Shown piece by piece: positions 8,004-16,638 of a DNA stretch of 64,000 bases. Source of the DNA: Flavobacteriia bacterium (GTDB lineage: Bacteria > Bacteroidota > Bacteroidia > Flavobacteriales_D > Crocinitomicaceae); the NCBI GenBank assembly GCA_009924735.1, contig RFQZ01000006.1:1-64000 (forward strand), read 5' to 3'. The position numbers were made by a program, and so were the translations under genes. The notes under the pieces are model-generated. The model was not told where the DNA came from, searched no databases, and worked only from the letters and a program-made list of their open reading frames with translations. Numbering within the stretch: position 1 is the stretch's first letter; each line of letters begins with the position of its first letter.

Positions 8004-9152
8004 ATGATCAAGTATACCCAAGCACTTTTTGTCATACTAGGAATCCTATTTACCAGCTGCGCTCAAAACACAGAAACCAAAAAGACCAAACCTCTGCAGG
8101 TACCTGTAAACTCTGGATTTGAATTCAAGTTAAGCGACTTTTTAGGGGAGAACAAGGACCTGGATGCAGAAGTGGAGCGGATATACAAAACCTTAGATGA
8201 CACCGCAATTGTAGCCCAACTCATCATGCCTGCCGTTGGTAAATACGGTCAAACCCGGGCAACCATAGAGGGACTCATACAGCGACGCACCATCGGAGGT
8301 GTATTAATGTTGAATGGTACCAAGGACGAATTCACACAAATGACAAAAGCGTTTGAAGCAACAAATAAAACCATTGGGAATTTACCCTTTTTGTACAGTG
8401 CCGATGCAGAACCTAGCCTGGTTAATCGAAAAATAAACGGATCTATGCCCGTTAAAAAGGCCGCTGAAATCACGTCCCTTCAAGAACTAACAGAGGTTGC
8501 TAATTCCATTTCGAAGGATTTAAATGACATTGGAATCAACTATAATTTCGCTCCCGTAGTGGATGTAGCTGGAAACGCCACTGTGGGTTACCGAGGCTTT
8601 GGCAATAACCCAAGCCAACTCATCCCGTGGTCCAATACCTTCATTCAAGAAATGCAGAACAAAAACATCATTGCAACTGCCAAACACTTTCCTGGACATG
8701 GGCTTGTAAGTGGGGATACACACGCTTCCTTGCAAACGATAGACGGAGAATTGAAAGAGGTTAAAAACTACCCAGAACTGATTTCAAACGGTGTCCTTTC
8801 CATTATGGTGGCTCACATTGCCGTAATGAACAATGCAAAATACAGTACCGATGGATTGCCTGCTACTTGTGCACCTAAAATCGTTCGCGAATTGCTTATC
8901 AACGAACTCAAATTTCGTGGGTTGATTGTTACCGACGCAATGAACATGGGTGGTGTTGTGAATGTACCGAAATGTGCAAGCAAAGCTGTATCTGCAGGGT
9001 GTGATATCATTTTAATGCCTGTGGATGCCAATAAGGCACACAAAGAGATTTTAGATCTTTACAGAAAGGATGCGGAATTTAAGAAGCAAGTTGAAATTTC
9101 AGCCAAGAAAGTCATCCGAATGAAACTTGCGCTGGGACTGCTAAAAAACTAA
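8004..9152 (+). CDS. glycoside hydrolase family 3 lipoprotein (beta-N-acetylhexosaminidase-like)
   Basis: The 382-residue protein begins with a lipoprotein signal ending LFTSC (lipidated Cys 19). The GH3 NagZ-type motif KHFPGHG-x5-DTH (227-240) carries the His/Asp pair used as general acid/base in NagZ enzymes, and the nucleophile is probably D311 (IVTDAMNMGG). NagZ-type enzymes remove N-acetylglucosamine from muropeptides or chitooligomers. As a lipoprotein this copy should act in the periplasm or on the surface rather than in the cytoplasm. It is a single-domain form, without the serine-hydrolase partner found fused in some Bacteroidota proteins. It converges on rimM with a 4-bp overlap. 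Confidence 0.88.
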   Translation: MIKYTQALFVILGILFTSCAQNTETKKTKPLQVPVNSGFEFKLSDFLGENKDLDAEVERIYKTLDDTAIVAQLIMPAVGKYGQTRATIEGLIQRRTIGGVLMLNGTKDEFTQMTKAFEATNKTIGNLPFLYSADAEPSLVNRKINGSMPVKKAAEITSLQELTEVANSISKDLNDIGINYNFAPVVDVAGNATVGYRGFGNNPSQLIPWSNTFIQEMQNKNIIATAKHFPGHGLVSGDTHASLQTIDGELKEVKNYPELISNGVLSIMVAHIAVMNNAKYSTDGLPATCAPKIVRELLINELKFRGLIVTDAMNMGGVVNVPKCASKAVSAGCDIILMPVDANKAHKEILDLYRKDAEFKKQVEISAKKVIRMKLALGLLKN

Positions 9153-9676
9153 CCTAGGTAAATCTCAAGTAAACCTTCTGGGCAAGTAATGGTAAGCGTT
9201 TTATCTTTTCGATTCACCTTCTTAGAAAGGTCTAAATTGAGAGGTATTAAAATCTCCTTCCTCTGAAAGGTCAATTGCAACAACGGATTTGAAGGATGGT
9301 CAATGACTCCGACCACTGTTCCAATGTTTCCTCTTTCTGTATCTATGACTTGAAAGCCCTCAATCTCATGGTCATAAAAGGAGTTTTCGTCCAATTCAGG
9401 AAGTATTTCTGCAGAAACCATTACCTTCTTCTTCAAAAGGAACTTTGCATCGCTTTCTGAGTTAATGCCTTCAAATTTTAATGCGACAAAACCTTTGTTT
9501 TTTGGCTTGATGGACTCTACAATAAACGGGGTTAACACGCCACTTAATTCTACCAAAAAAAATGAAAAGTGAAGATAATCTGACGGATTGGTAACGTCTA
9601 AAAACAACGAAACCTCACCTTTAAATCCGTGAAGTTTCGCAATATGTCCTATTTCAATGTATTCTGTTTCTGCCAT
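9149..9676 (-). CDS. rimM: 16S rRNA maturation protein RimM
   Basis: RimM binds ribosomal protein S19 and assists maturation of the 30S head. The 175-residue protein has the N-terminal RimM barrel beginning EYIEIGHIAKLHGFKGEV and a C-terminal PRC-barrel-like half (FYDHEIEGFQVIDTERGNIGTV...IPLNLDLSKKVNRKDKTLTI). It lies 3 bp downstream of rpsP on the same strand, the usual rpsP-rimM pairing, and is probably cotranscribed from the rpsP promoter. The last four bases overlap the convergent GH3 gene. Confidence 0.95.
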   Translation of the reverse strand: MAETEYIEIGHIAKLHGFKGEVSLFLDVTNPSDYLHFSFFLVELSGVLTPFIVESIKPKNKGFVALKFEGINSESDAKFLLKKKVMVSAEILPELDENSFYDHEIEGFQVIDTERGNIGTVVGVIDHPSNPLLQLTFQRKEILIPLNLDLSKKVNRKDKTLTITCPEGLLEIYLG

Positions 9677-9679
9677 TTA

Positions 9680-10501
9680 TTAGGCTACAGGTGCCTCATC
9701 AGAATTTTCTTCTGTTGATGCAGGCGTTTCTTCAACTGCAGGTGTTTCTTCAGCTACAGGTGCTGCTTCTTCAGCTACGGGTGCAACTTCTTCAGCTACG
9801 GGTGCAACTTCTTCAGCTACGGGTGCTGCTTCTTCAGCTACGGGTGCTGCTTCTTCAGCTACAGGTGCAACTTCTTCAGCTACAGGTGCAACTTCTACAG
9901 CTACAGGTGCAACTTCTTCAGCTACAGGTGCAACTTCTTCAGCTACAGGTGCAACTTCTTCAGCTACAGGTGCCACTTCTTCAGTAACCGCTTCAGGCGT
10001 TTCTTCTACCGCTTCAGGTGTTTCTTCTACTTCCTCTTCAACAGGTTTGTTTTTCGCTTCAATTTCTGCTGCTCGAGCGGCATTCACTTCCATTTCAGCT
10101 CTTAAACGGTCTGCTTTTATTTGCGCTTCTGCTTTGGAAACGCCTTCTTTTTTAACAGAGACTTTATTGTCTTTCTCCATCAACCAAAGGTTAAACTTGT
10201 TTTCAGCCTCTTCCATAGTGAAAGCGCCTTTGGCTACTCCTTTGATCAAGTGGTTTTTATGTAAAACGCCTTTGTAAGCCAAGATGGCTTTTGCTGTATC
10301 TGTCATTTCAGCGCCAACTTGCACCCAATGTAATGTTCTTTCAAAATCTATTTCTATGGTCGCTGGATTGGAAACAGGATTATACACCCCTAATTTCTCA
10401 ATAAATTTACCATCTCTTTTCGCTCTGCTGTCGGCTGCGACGATGTGAAAAAATGCTTTTCCTTTTTTTCCGTGTCTTTGAAGACGAATTTTAGTTGCCA
10501 T
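9680..10501 (-). CDS. rpsP: 30S ribosomal protein S16 with long EEVAPVA repeat tail
   Basis: The first about 85 residues are canonical bS16 (MATKIRLQRHGKKGKAFFHI...GKFIEKLGVYNP). S16 in many bacteria ends near residue 80-90; Flavobacteriia commonly carry an extension, but this protein reaches 273 residues. Residues about 95-150 form a charged helical segment. Residues 153-173 are EETPEA-type repeats, and residues 174-250 are exactly eleven heptads of (E/V)E(V/A)APVA, followed by an acidic tail. The extension is acidic, proline-rich and almost certainly disordered, presumably exposed at the back of the 30S body. The ATG at 10501 is unambiguous and rimM follows 3 bp downstream. Confidence 0.95.
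   Translation of the reverse strand: MATKIRLQRHGKKGKAFFHIVAADSRAKRDGKFIEKLGVYNPVSNPATIEIDFERTLHWVQVGAEMTDTAKAILAYKGVLHKNHLIKGVAKGAFTMEEAENKFNLWLMEKDNKVSVKKEGVSKAEAQIKADRLRAEMEVNAARAAEIEAKNKPVEEEVEETPEAVEETPEAVTEEVAPVAEEVAPVAEEVAPVAEEVAPVAVEVAPVAEEVAPVAEEAAPVAEEAAPVAEEVAPVAEEVAPVAEEAAPVAEETPAVEETPASTEENSDEAPVA
9752..9982 (-). repeat. eleven 21-bp in-frame repeats in the S16 tail
   Basis: These 231 bp encode residues 174-250 of S16 as eleven tandem seven-codon units, varying only at a few positions (EEVAPVA, EEAAPVA, one VEVAPVA). The nucleotide repeats are nearly identical, so slipped-strand change of copy number in steps of seven residues is expected without loss of frame. Confidence 0.92.
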
Positions 10502-10554
10502 GTTGCTTTTATATTTTGAGGTGCAAAACCCCGGTTAATAAATAAATTAGGGCG

Positions 10555-10562
10555 CAAAGATA
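10555..10562 (-). promoter_or_regulatory. TATCTTTG -7 element of rpsP-rimM
   Basis: The minus strand reads TATCTTTG, an exact TAnnTTTG match about 53 nt before the rpsP start, in the gap after the TonB receptor gene. It gives rpsP a conventional leader of roughly 45 nt. Confidence 0.6.
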
Positions 10563-10590
10563 CAACCTTTTTGAATATCCGCAAATAGCT

Positions 10591-12987
10591 TTAGGAGATC
10601 TTCCAAGTATATTGAATCATTATCGAGCGTGGGGGCTCAATTTTAAGCGGACGTAGCGAATAACTTCGATTCAAGATGTTTGACCCCACCAATGCCAATT
10701 TATGGTGTTCATTAAATTTATAGGAAGTCCTTGCATCAAAAATCACATTGCCAAAACGATGTGCATAGAAATAATCCATGTACCGAATGTTTTGCTTATC
10801 CCCTCCTGAAAGTGCGGTTGATTCTTCAAAATCTTTAATCACACCATCCATGTTTATCATTTTACTGAAGTACTTCGCGCTTAATCCAAAGCTCCATTTA
10901 CTTTTAACCGTAATTTCTCCATCAAATTTCACATTGTGAAGAAAGCGATACTTTAAAATTCTGCTGGCAGAATCCATGGAAGTGGAGTTGTAACTGTACT
11001 TACGATTCAAGTCGTCGGTCGCGTAGATATAATCTGGATTGAGCGTTTTAGGAACGATGTAGGTGTAACCCGTCAAGAAAGTAATCTCTGTGTTTTTTGA
11101 GATTTTTGTTTTTCCTGCCAAGGAGACATCAATTCCTAACACCCTTGACCTTCCGGTATTCAAGAATTTAAAACCCGCAAAACAATCAGGTGCATTGGCC
11201 ACATCCCAAATCCCGAACATGTATTCAATTGTATTTTGATATTCCTGCCAAAAACCCGCTAAATCAAGGTAGGCATACACCCCTCCTATTTTGAGTCCTT
11301 GTTTTATTCCCACTTCTGCATTCCAACTGCTTTCTGGGAGCAACTTAGGATTTGGAAACACCCCGAAATTACCTACACCTGTTTGAATGTATCGCTCCGT
11401 TATCGTGGGGAATCGATACCCTTGTCCAAACGATCCTCGCAAATAGGTTTCTTGATACAATTTAAGGTTCACCCCTGCTCGAAAAATTGGTTTTAGTGCG
11501 GTAATGGTGTCATTTAACTGAAAATATTCCAAACGCGCACCGACCGATACATTCAATGTTTTGTGAAAAGATTTTTCCATTTGGGAATAGGCAGATAAAT
11601 TCATTACATGGTTGTTTGGGGTTCCTCCGCCCGCATACATGTTCGCGAATGAATTCACATAATTCCCGGTAAACCCAGCGATAAAATCCAACCCTTTCAG
11701 CTGAGGGTAAGTCTTTTTAAACATGTAATCACCATAAAACGTGGTGGCACGGTTGCTTTGATTTGCCGTCATTTCATTTTCATTGTGCAAAATTCGCGTT
11801 CGCAAATAGTGATTGCCACTTGTGGCAGTAACCAATTGAACAAAAGGGTCAATGTTAAAAATCAATTGTTTTTGTAAAAAAACAGCTCCAGGATACGCCC
11901 GGTACAATCCTGCACTATCATCCAACCATGCAAAGGACATGTTTGAGTGTGACACCATGGCATTCCCATTCACCCCATAACTTAATCCGCTGATTTTTTT
12001 CGAACGATACCTCAAATTGTAATTAAAACGAACACGTTTCATTGCCATTTGCTTATTTGAGAAATTTGATACGGTATCTATTACATAGGGACCGGGTTTC
12101 GGTGCGCCGATGTAACCATGGTCATAATTCAAATTTCCACCCAGAACCACATCTAAATTTCCATAGGCTTTCGTATGGATGAAATTCACACCAGAAATAA
12201 CCGGAACATCGCTCCACCATTTTGAATCAGGTACCGAGGGTGCCGAATACAATCCTGTGTAGAAGTTAAATTTTGTAAGCGGCTTAGAAGTTGGGTAAGC
12301 CGTTCGAATGTGAATGGAGCCAGACAAGGCTGAACTTCCAGACAATACGCTTGCTGCGCCTTTGATCACCTCTACTTGGCTAATGTTTTCAACGGGTATA
12401 AATCCCCACTCAGGTCGCCCGGCGTCCCCCGAAAGCATGGGTACGTCGTCCACAAGCACGGCTACTTTCGCGCCGACACCGAAGGTAAAACCACTTCCTC
12501 CACGTATTTGAGGCTCTCCATCCAAGATATTTAACCCGGGGGTTTGATCCAAAGCGGATTCTATGCTGCGCGTATTTTTGTTTTCAATAAGCTCCGGCTT
12601 TAAGATGACCATCGTAACGGTTTGCTCCTCCAAAGGCTTGTCAAATTTACCGACAGATACGGTCACTTGATCTTTGGAGATGGAATACGGTTGCATTTTT
12701 ACGTTCACCGTAGTGGTTTCATTTTCGCTGATTTCAATTTTCAAGGTATCTGAACGCATGCCGCTCGCACGAATCAACAAAACATTGTTTCCAATGGGAA
12801 GTTCAATTTTAAAATGCCCTGTAGCATCAGACTGCACGCCTAAGGAAATGTCCCGTTTACAAATCACATTTGCACCCTCAATCGCTACGTTATTGGCATC
12901 TACGACCATTCCTTCTAAAGTCCCCTTTTGCGACCAGAAACATGAAACCGAGAGGGTTAATCCAAAAAGTAAAACAAATTTCACCAT
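10591..12987 (-). CDS. TonB-dependent outer-membrane receptor
   Basis: The 798-residue protein has a signal peptide (MVKFVLLFGLTLSVSCFWSQ), then a CarboxypepD_reg-like beta-sandwich (about residues 20-105, KGTLEGMVVDANNVAIEGA). A TonB plug follows (about 120-235; LDQTPGLNILDGEPQIRGGSGFTFGVGAKVAVLVDDVPM), then a large beta-barrel ending in an aromatic-terminated strand (IMIQYTWKIS). It should import a ligand too large for porins, but the ligand is not evident. Only 2 bp separate it from the upstream T9SS cargo gene, so the two are almost certainly cotranscribed, and the surface protein may capture or process the receptor's substrate. Confidence 0.92.
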   Translation of the reverse strand: MVKFVLLFGLTLSVSCFWSQKGTLEGMVVDANNVAIEGANVICKRDISLGVQSDATGHFKIELPIGNNVLLIRASGMRSDTLKIEISENETTTVNVKMQPYSISKDQVTVSVGKFDKPLEEQTVTMVILKPELIENKNTRSIESALDQTPGLNILDGEPQIRGGSGFTFGVGAKVAVLVDDVPMLSGDAGRPEWGFIPVENISQVEVIKGAASVLSGSSALSGSIHIRTAYPTSKPLTKFNFYTGLYSAPSVPDSKWWSDVPVISGVNFIHTKAYGNLDVVLGGNLNYDHGYIGAPKPGPYVIDTVSNFSNKQMAMKRVRFNYNLRYRSKKISGLSYGVNGNAMVSHSNMSFAWLDDSAGLYRAYPGAVFLQKQLIFNIDPFVQLVTATSGNHYLRTRILHNENEMTANQSNRATTFYGDYMFKKTYPQLKGLDFIAGFTGNYVNSFANMYAGGGTPNNHVMNLSAYSQMEKSFHKTLNVSVGARLEYFQLNDTITALKPIFRAGVNLKLYQETYLRGSFGQGYRFPTITERYIQTGVGNFGVFPNPKLLPESSWNAEVGIKQGLKIGGVYAYLDLAGFWQEYQNTIEYMFGIWDVANAPDCFAGFKFLNTGRSRVLGIDVSLAGKTKISKNTEITFLTGYTYIVPKTLNPDYIYATDDLNRKYSYNSTSMDSASRILKYRFLHNVKFDGEITVKSKWSFGLSAKYFSKMINMDGVIKDFEESTALSGGDKQNIRYMDYFYAHRFGNVIFDARTSYKFNEHHKLALVGSNILNRSYSLRPLKIEPPRSIMIQYTWKIS

Positions 12988-12989
12988 GG

Positions 12990-13946
12990 TTATCTAACCA
13001 CGAATTTCTTTGTGGTAGTTTGTCCCAACGTGTTCGTTAGGGTAGCGAAATAAATTCCTGAAGGGATTGAGATTGTCATTTTCGAAAGCGCTTTACCAGC
13101 ATACACATTTGAACCGTTTAGGCTGGAAATCTGTAAGTCTCCTAAATAATCTCCAAACAAGGAAAGCGTGCTTTCTTCGTAGTTCACTTGAAAGTCAATT
13201 AAGTTTTGGGTTGAAATTCCAACACCAGAATTGTATATCAATTGAATGTCATCGACCAAAACCTCATCGTTTGCTGCACCTCCACCTGGGGTTGAATTGG
13301 TGGTAAACGTAACGAGCACAGACGCTGGCACCAAACCTGGAGTTGCCACATAGGTAAACGGCACAGAAAGTCGAGTCCAATTCCCACCTGTAGCGTTATA
13401 ATTTAGGATGGCAGTAGCAATCACATGAGATTGTGAAGCTGCATCAATGGGATCACGTAAATCATACGCATCATGTAAGATTGTACTGATGCGCGCTTGT
13501 TGTGCACCGGCACCTGCTTGTGTATACTTCACCCACGCTACGATTGAATCAGGAGCATTTACGCAGGCTTCTGAAAAATTTGGATCGCTTGATTTTGTAT
13601 AGTTGTAATTCATGGCATTCGCGGGTGTTGAACTCCCTAAGTTAATTTGACCAAGCGTCATGTTTCCATTGGCAACGATTCCAAAGACGGAGGTTGACCA
13701 AATTCGGGCACAATACATACCTGTTGCGCCTGCACGTACACTTGTGGATCTTTCTACCTGTTTGTTTGCAAAACCTGCAAAACTCCCCGAGCCCGTTTTA
13801 AAGCTATTCCAATTGGTGGGTTCTTCTGTAGGGGCGCCTACATTTTCCCAAAGTTCCATGTCAGCGTTGCCGATTTGGGATTGTCCCACAGCGAAATAAA
13901 AAGTAAAAAGGGCAATGATAACGGTATAAATTTTCATGGTATTCAT
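12990..13946 (-). CDS. secreted T9SS cargo protein, possibly PCMD-like
   Basis: From the ATG at 13946 the product has 318 residues, and a second ATG at 13937 is equally plausible. Either start places a good signal peptide (MKIYTVIIALFTFYFAVGQ) at the N-terminus; the longer frame from 14006 is disfavoured. The mature part opens NADMELWENVG...PTNWNSF and ends its globular domain with DEVLVDDIQLIY, a beta-sandwich pattern like that of PCMD or carbohydrate-binding proteins (low confidence). The last about 70 residues are a type A T9SS sorting tail ending KKFVVR. It is directly upstream of the TonB receptor gene, suggesting a joint role in surface nutrient capture. Confidence 0.8.
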   Translation of the reverse strand: MNTMKIYTVIIALFTFYFAVGQSQIGNADMELWENVGAPTEEPTNWNSFKTGSGSFAGFANKQVERSTSVRAGATGMYCARIWSTSVFGIVANGNMTLGQINLGSSTPANAMNYNYTKSSDPNFSEACVNAPDSIVAWVKYTQAGAGAQQARISTILHDAYDLRDPIDAASQSHVIATAILNYNATGGNWTRLSVPFTYVATPGLVPASVLVTFTTNSTPGGGAANDEVLVDDIQLIYNSGVGISTQNLIDFQVNYEESTLSLFGDYLGDLQISSLNGSNVYAGKALSKMTISIPSGIYFATLTNTLGQTTTKKFVVR

Positions 13947-14020
13947 TTTAAGATTATAACAAATATAAAAAGTTAAAGGAAAATAAATCCATTTTCTCAA
14001 TTTCAACCAAGAATCTAGGT

Positions 14021-14028
14021 TATTTTTG
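14021..14028 (+). promoter_or_regulatory. TATTTTTG -7 element of queE
   Basis: This is an exact TAnnTTTG match ending 7 nt before the queE ATG (14036). At the spacing seen for the SRP RNA, transcription would start at or next to the A of the ATG. Confidence 0.5.
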
Positions 14029-14035
14029 TTAAACC

Positions 14036-14635
14036 ATGGAAGATTTACAATACACCGTAATGGAACATTTTCACACCTTACAAGGGGAAGGATTTCACAC
14101 GGGACGTTCTGCCTATTTCATCCGCTTGTCAGGTTGTGACATTGGATGTGTTTGGTGTGATGTTAAAGAAAGTTGGGATGCGGATAATGGAGAAAAATAC
14201 ACGGTAAATGAATTGTTGGCCTTAACGGCTCAAAATGATTTCATCGTACTCACGGGTGGAGAACCTGCTATGCACGATTTAAATCCGATCACCCAAGCAT
14301 TGAAAAAACAGCAGAAAACCATCTCCATAGAAACCTCGGGTTGTTACCCACTAAAAGGTGAAATTGATTGGTACACCTTTTCTCCGAAAAAATTTAAAGC
14401 ACCGATTCAAGAAGCGTTTGACCTTGCCAATGAACTTAAGGTGGTTATTTACCATCCTTCTGATTTTGATTGGGCTACCAAACATGCTGAAAAAGTGAAC
14501 AAAAATTGCTTGCTTTACCTTCAACCCGAATGGAGTAAATTGGAAGCATTGGGTCCAGACATCATAGCCTTTGTTAAAAGTAACCCGGCCTGGCGTCTCT
14601 CGTTACAAACGCACAAGTACCTAAACATTCCCTAA
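14036..14635 (+). CDS. queE: 7-carboxy-7-deazaguanine synthase QueE
   Basis: This radical-SAM enzyme contracts 6-carboxytetrahydropterin to 7-carboxy-7-deazaguanine in queuosine biosynthesis. The 199-residue protein has the radical-SAM cysteines C34-DIG-C38-VW-C41, the N-terminal EHFHTLQGEGFHTGR typical of QueE, and TGGEPAMHD (about residue 78) as the SAM-binding GGEP motif. The spacing of the three cysteines is canonical C-x3-C-x2-C. It heads an operon in which the next ATG overlaps its stop codon by 1 bp. No other queuosine gene lies nearby. Confidence 0.93.
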   Translation: MEDLQYTVMEHFHTLQGEGFHTGRSAYFIRLSGCDIGCVWCDVKESWDADNGEKYTVNELLALTAQNDFIVLTGGEPAMHDLNPITQALKKQQKTISIETSGCYPLKGEIDWYTFSPKKFKAPIQEAFDLANELKVVIYHPSDFDWATKHAEKVNKNCLLYLQPEWSKLEALGPDIIAFVKSNPAWRLSLQTHKYLNIP

Positions 14636-16638
14636 TGAAAATAATCTTTACCTTCTTTTTCAGCTTGGTCCTATTTCTTGGTTTTTCACAATCTGGACTT
14701 TCCTCCAAAAGTAAAAAGGCCATTAAGTTATTCAAGGAAGCCCAAGTGCTTCCAACCAAGCAATTGGATCCGGTGACCCACAATCCCGATTTCAAGTCAG
14801 GCATCGAAATACTAAACAAAGCCATAGCGAAGGACCCTTATTTTTGGGAAGCTTATGTTTTATTGGCTGAATATTATAAAAACCTAAATCAATTCCCTTC
14901 AGCGATTAAAAATTATGAAAATGCCTTGCGAATAAAACCTGAACACTCTCGTACGGGATTAACATTCTATAATTTGGGTGCCTTATACCTCGCCGAAGGA
15001 AATTACGAAAAAGCGCTTAAATACATAACGGGTTTCATCACCCACCCCAATGCCAACGAGGATTACCTTAAGGATGCGAATGGCATAAAGGAAAGTGCAG
15101 CCTTCGCCATTGAATCCATGAAAAACCCTCGCCCATTCAACCCGGAAAATGCAGGGCCTGGGGTAAACACGAACTTTCCTGAATATTACCCCACCTTAAC
15201 GGTAGATGGGAAAAATTTAATGTTCACACGTGCCTTGCCCTTTGGGAACAACAATGTACAGGAAGACTTTTTTATTTCAAAGTACATGGACAAGGTTTGG
15301 CAAAAAGCAGATGCAATGCCAGAAAATGTCAACACTGACAACAATGAAGGGGCACCAACCATTTCTGCAGATGGACGAAAGCTGATTTTTGTCGCATGCG
15401 CCGATGAATCTGGATCCTACGGTGAAAACCGCAAAGGAAAAGGAAGTTGTGATTTGTTCTACACGAAGAAAATTGGCAGCAAATGGTCCAATCCCATCAA
15501 CTTACCTGGAAACGTGAATTCATTCCACTGGGAGACCCAACCTTCACTTTCGGCAGATGGAAAAACGCTCTATTTTATTCGTGGCTTACGAGGTCGAGGA
15601 GCAGATACAAAGAACAGTGACATCTTTGTTTCCTATTTACAAGAGGATGGCACATGGTCCAATGCACAAAGATTACCCGACGTCATCAATTCACCCTATG
15701 CAGAAGAATCCGTTCACATTCATCCCGACGGGAAAACCTTGTATTTTGCTTCAAGGGGACACGTTGGCTTGGGGGGTTCTGATTTGTTTGTGTCACATTT
15801 AAACGACAATGGCCAATGGTCAAAACCGCTAAATCTTGGATACCCCATCAATACGAAATATGACGAGAATTCTTTAATTGTTTCCGCCGAAGGCGATTTG
15901 GCATTTTTTGCTTCTGACAGAACAGGCGGGTATGGTGATTTAGACATTTATACGTTTCTATTGCCTGAAGTACTTAAACCCACCAAAACCCTGTATTTCG
16001 ACGGGAAGGTTTTTGATGCCATCACGAAAAGTCCTTTGCCAGGTCATTTTGAACTGCAAGACATCGAAACAGGAAAACAAGTCATTATCAGTGATGCAGA
16101 TGCTGTAACCGGATTGTTTACCGTCCCGCTGCCGATTGACCGCCATTATGTTATCAATGTCCAATACCCGGGCTACGCACCTTATTCATTAAGCTTTGAC
16201 CTTACCTATGCCAAGGACCAAACCTCGTATCACATTGACGTTCCAATGAATCCCATTACAAGTTCCACAGAAAACGTTTTACAAAATGTCTATTTTGATT
16301 TAAATAGCGCCAGGTTACGCAAAGAATCCTTTGTAGAACTATTGAATTTTGCAAAGTTTATTCAAGAAAACCCAAGTTTAACTTTTGAGTTAGGCGGACA
16401 TACAGACACCAGGGGAAATGCTTCTGACAACCTTAAGTTATCTTCAGAAAGGGCAAAAGCCGTCTATGATTACTTGGTCACCACGGCGAAGATCAATCCC
16501 TTAAAACTAAGCTACAAGGGATATGGGGAAACACAGCCCCTTGTTTTAGATTCAGAAATCGAAAAACTGTCGACTGAGCTTGAAAAAGAAAATGCACACC
16601 AAAAGAACAGAAGAACGGTTTACAAAATACTGAAATGA
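14635..16638 (+). CDS. OmpA-family protein with TPR and beta-propeller domains (PorE-like)
   Basis: The 667-residue protein has a signal peptide (MKIIFTFFFSLVLFLGFSQ). Then come TPR-type helices (about 40-150; YWEAYVLLAEYYKNLNQFPS), a PD40/WD40-like propeller (about 170-440, repeated SADGKTLYF-type blades), a carboxypeptidase-regulatory-like sandwich (about 450-530) and a C-terminal OmpA domain (about 545-667; GGHTDTRGNASDNLKLSSERA). This TPR-propeller-CRD-OmpA order is that of PorE, which anchors T9SS components to peptidoglycan, but Bacteroidota carry several paralogues and I cannot say which this is. A lipobox, expected for PorE, is not evident. It is coupled to queE (1-bp overlap) and to the UbiA gene (4-bp overlap). 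Confidence 0.85.
   Translation: MKIIFTFFFSLVLFLGFSQSGLSSKSKKAIKLFKEAQVLPTKQLDPVTHNPDFKSGIEILNKAIAKDPYFWEAYVLLAEYYKNLNQFPSAIKNYENALRIKPEHSRTGLTFYNLGALYLAEGNYEKALKYITGFITHPNANEDYLKDANGIKESAAFAIESMKNPRPFNPENAGPGVNTNFPEYYPTLTVDGKNLMFTRALPFGNNNVQEDFFISKYMDKVWQKADAMPENVNTDNNEGAPTISADGRKLIFVACADESGSYGENRKGKGSCDLFYTKKIGSKWSNPINLPGNVNSFHWETQPSLSADGKTLYFIRGLRGRGADTKNSDIFVSYLQEDGTWSNAQRLPDVINSPYAEESVHIHPDGKTLYFASRGHVGLGGSDLFVSHLNDNGQWSKPLNLGYPINTKYDENSLIVSAEGDLAFFASDRTGGYGDLDIYTFLLPEVLKPTKTLYFDGKVFDAITKSPLPGHFELQDIETGKQVIISDADAVTGLFTVPLPIDRHYVINVQYPGYAPYSLSFDLTYAKDQTSYHIDVPMNPITSSTENVLQNVYFDLNSARLRKESFVELLNFAKFIQENPSLTFELGGHTDTRGNASDNLKLSSERAKAVYDYLVTTAKINPLKLSYKGYGETQPLVLDSEIEKLSTELEKENAHQKNRRTVYKILK

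Noticed and set aside
7703-8021. two ORFs of 79 residues on opposite strands between the ATPase and GH3 genes
   Set aside because: They cover the operator-like repeats and promoter region, overlap both neighbouring starts and lack recognisable features.
9691-9987. 98-residue plus-strand ORF rich in LQLQV
   Set aside because: It is the antisense reading of the S16 repeat tract; the repeat has no stop in that frame.
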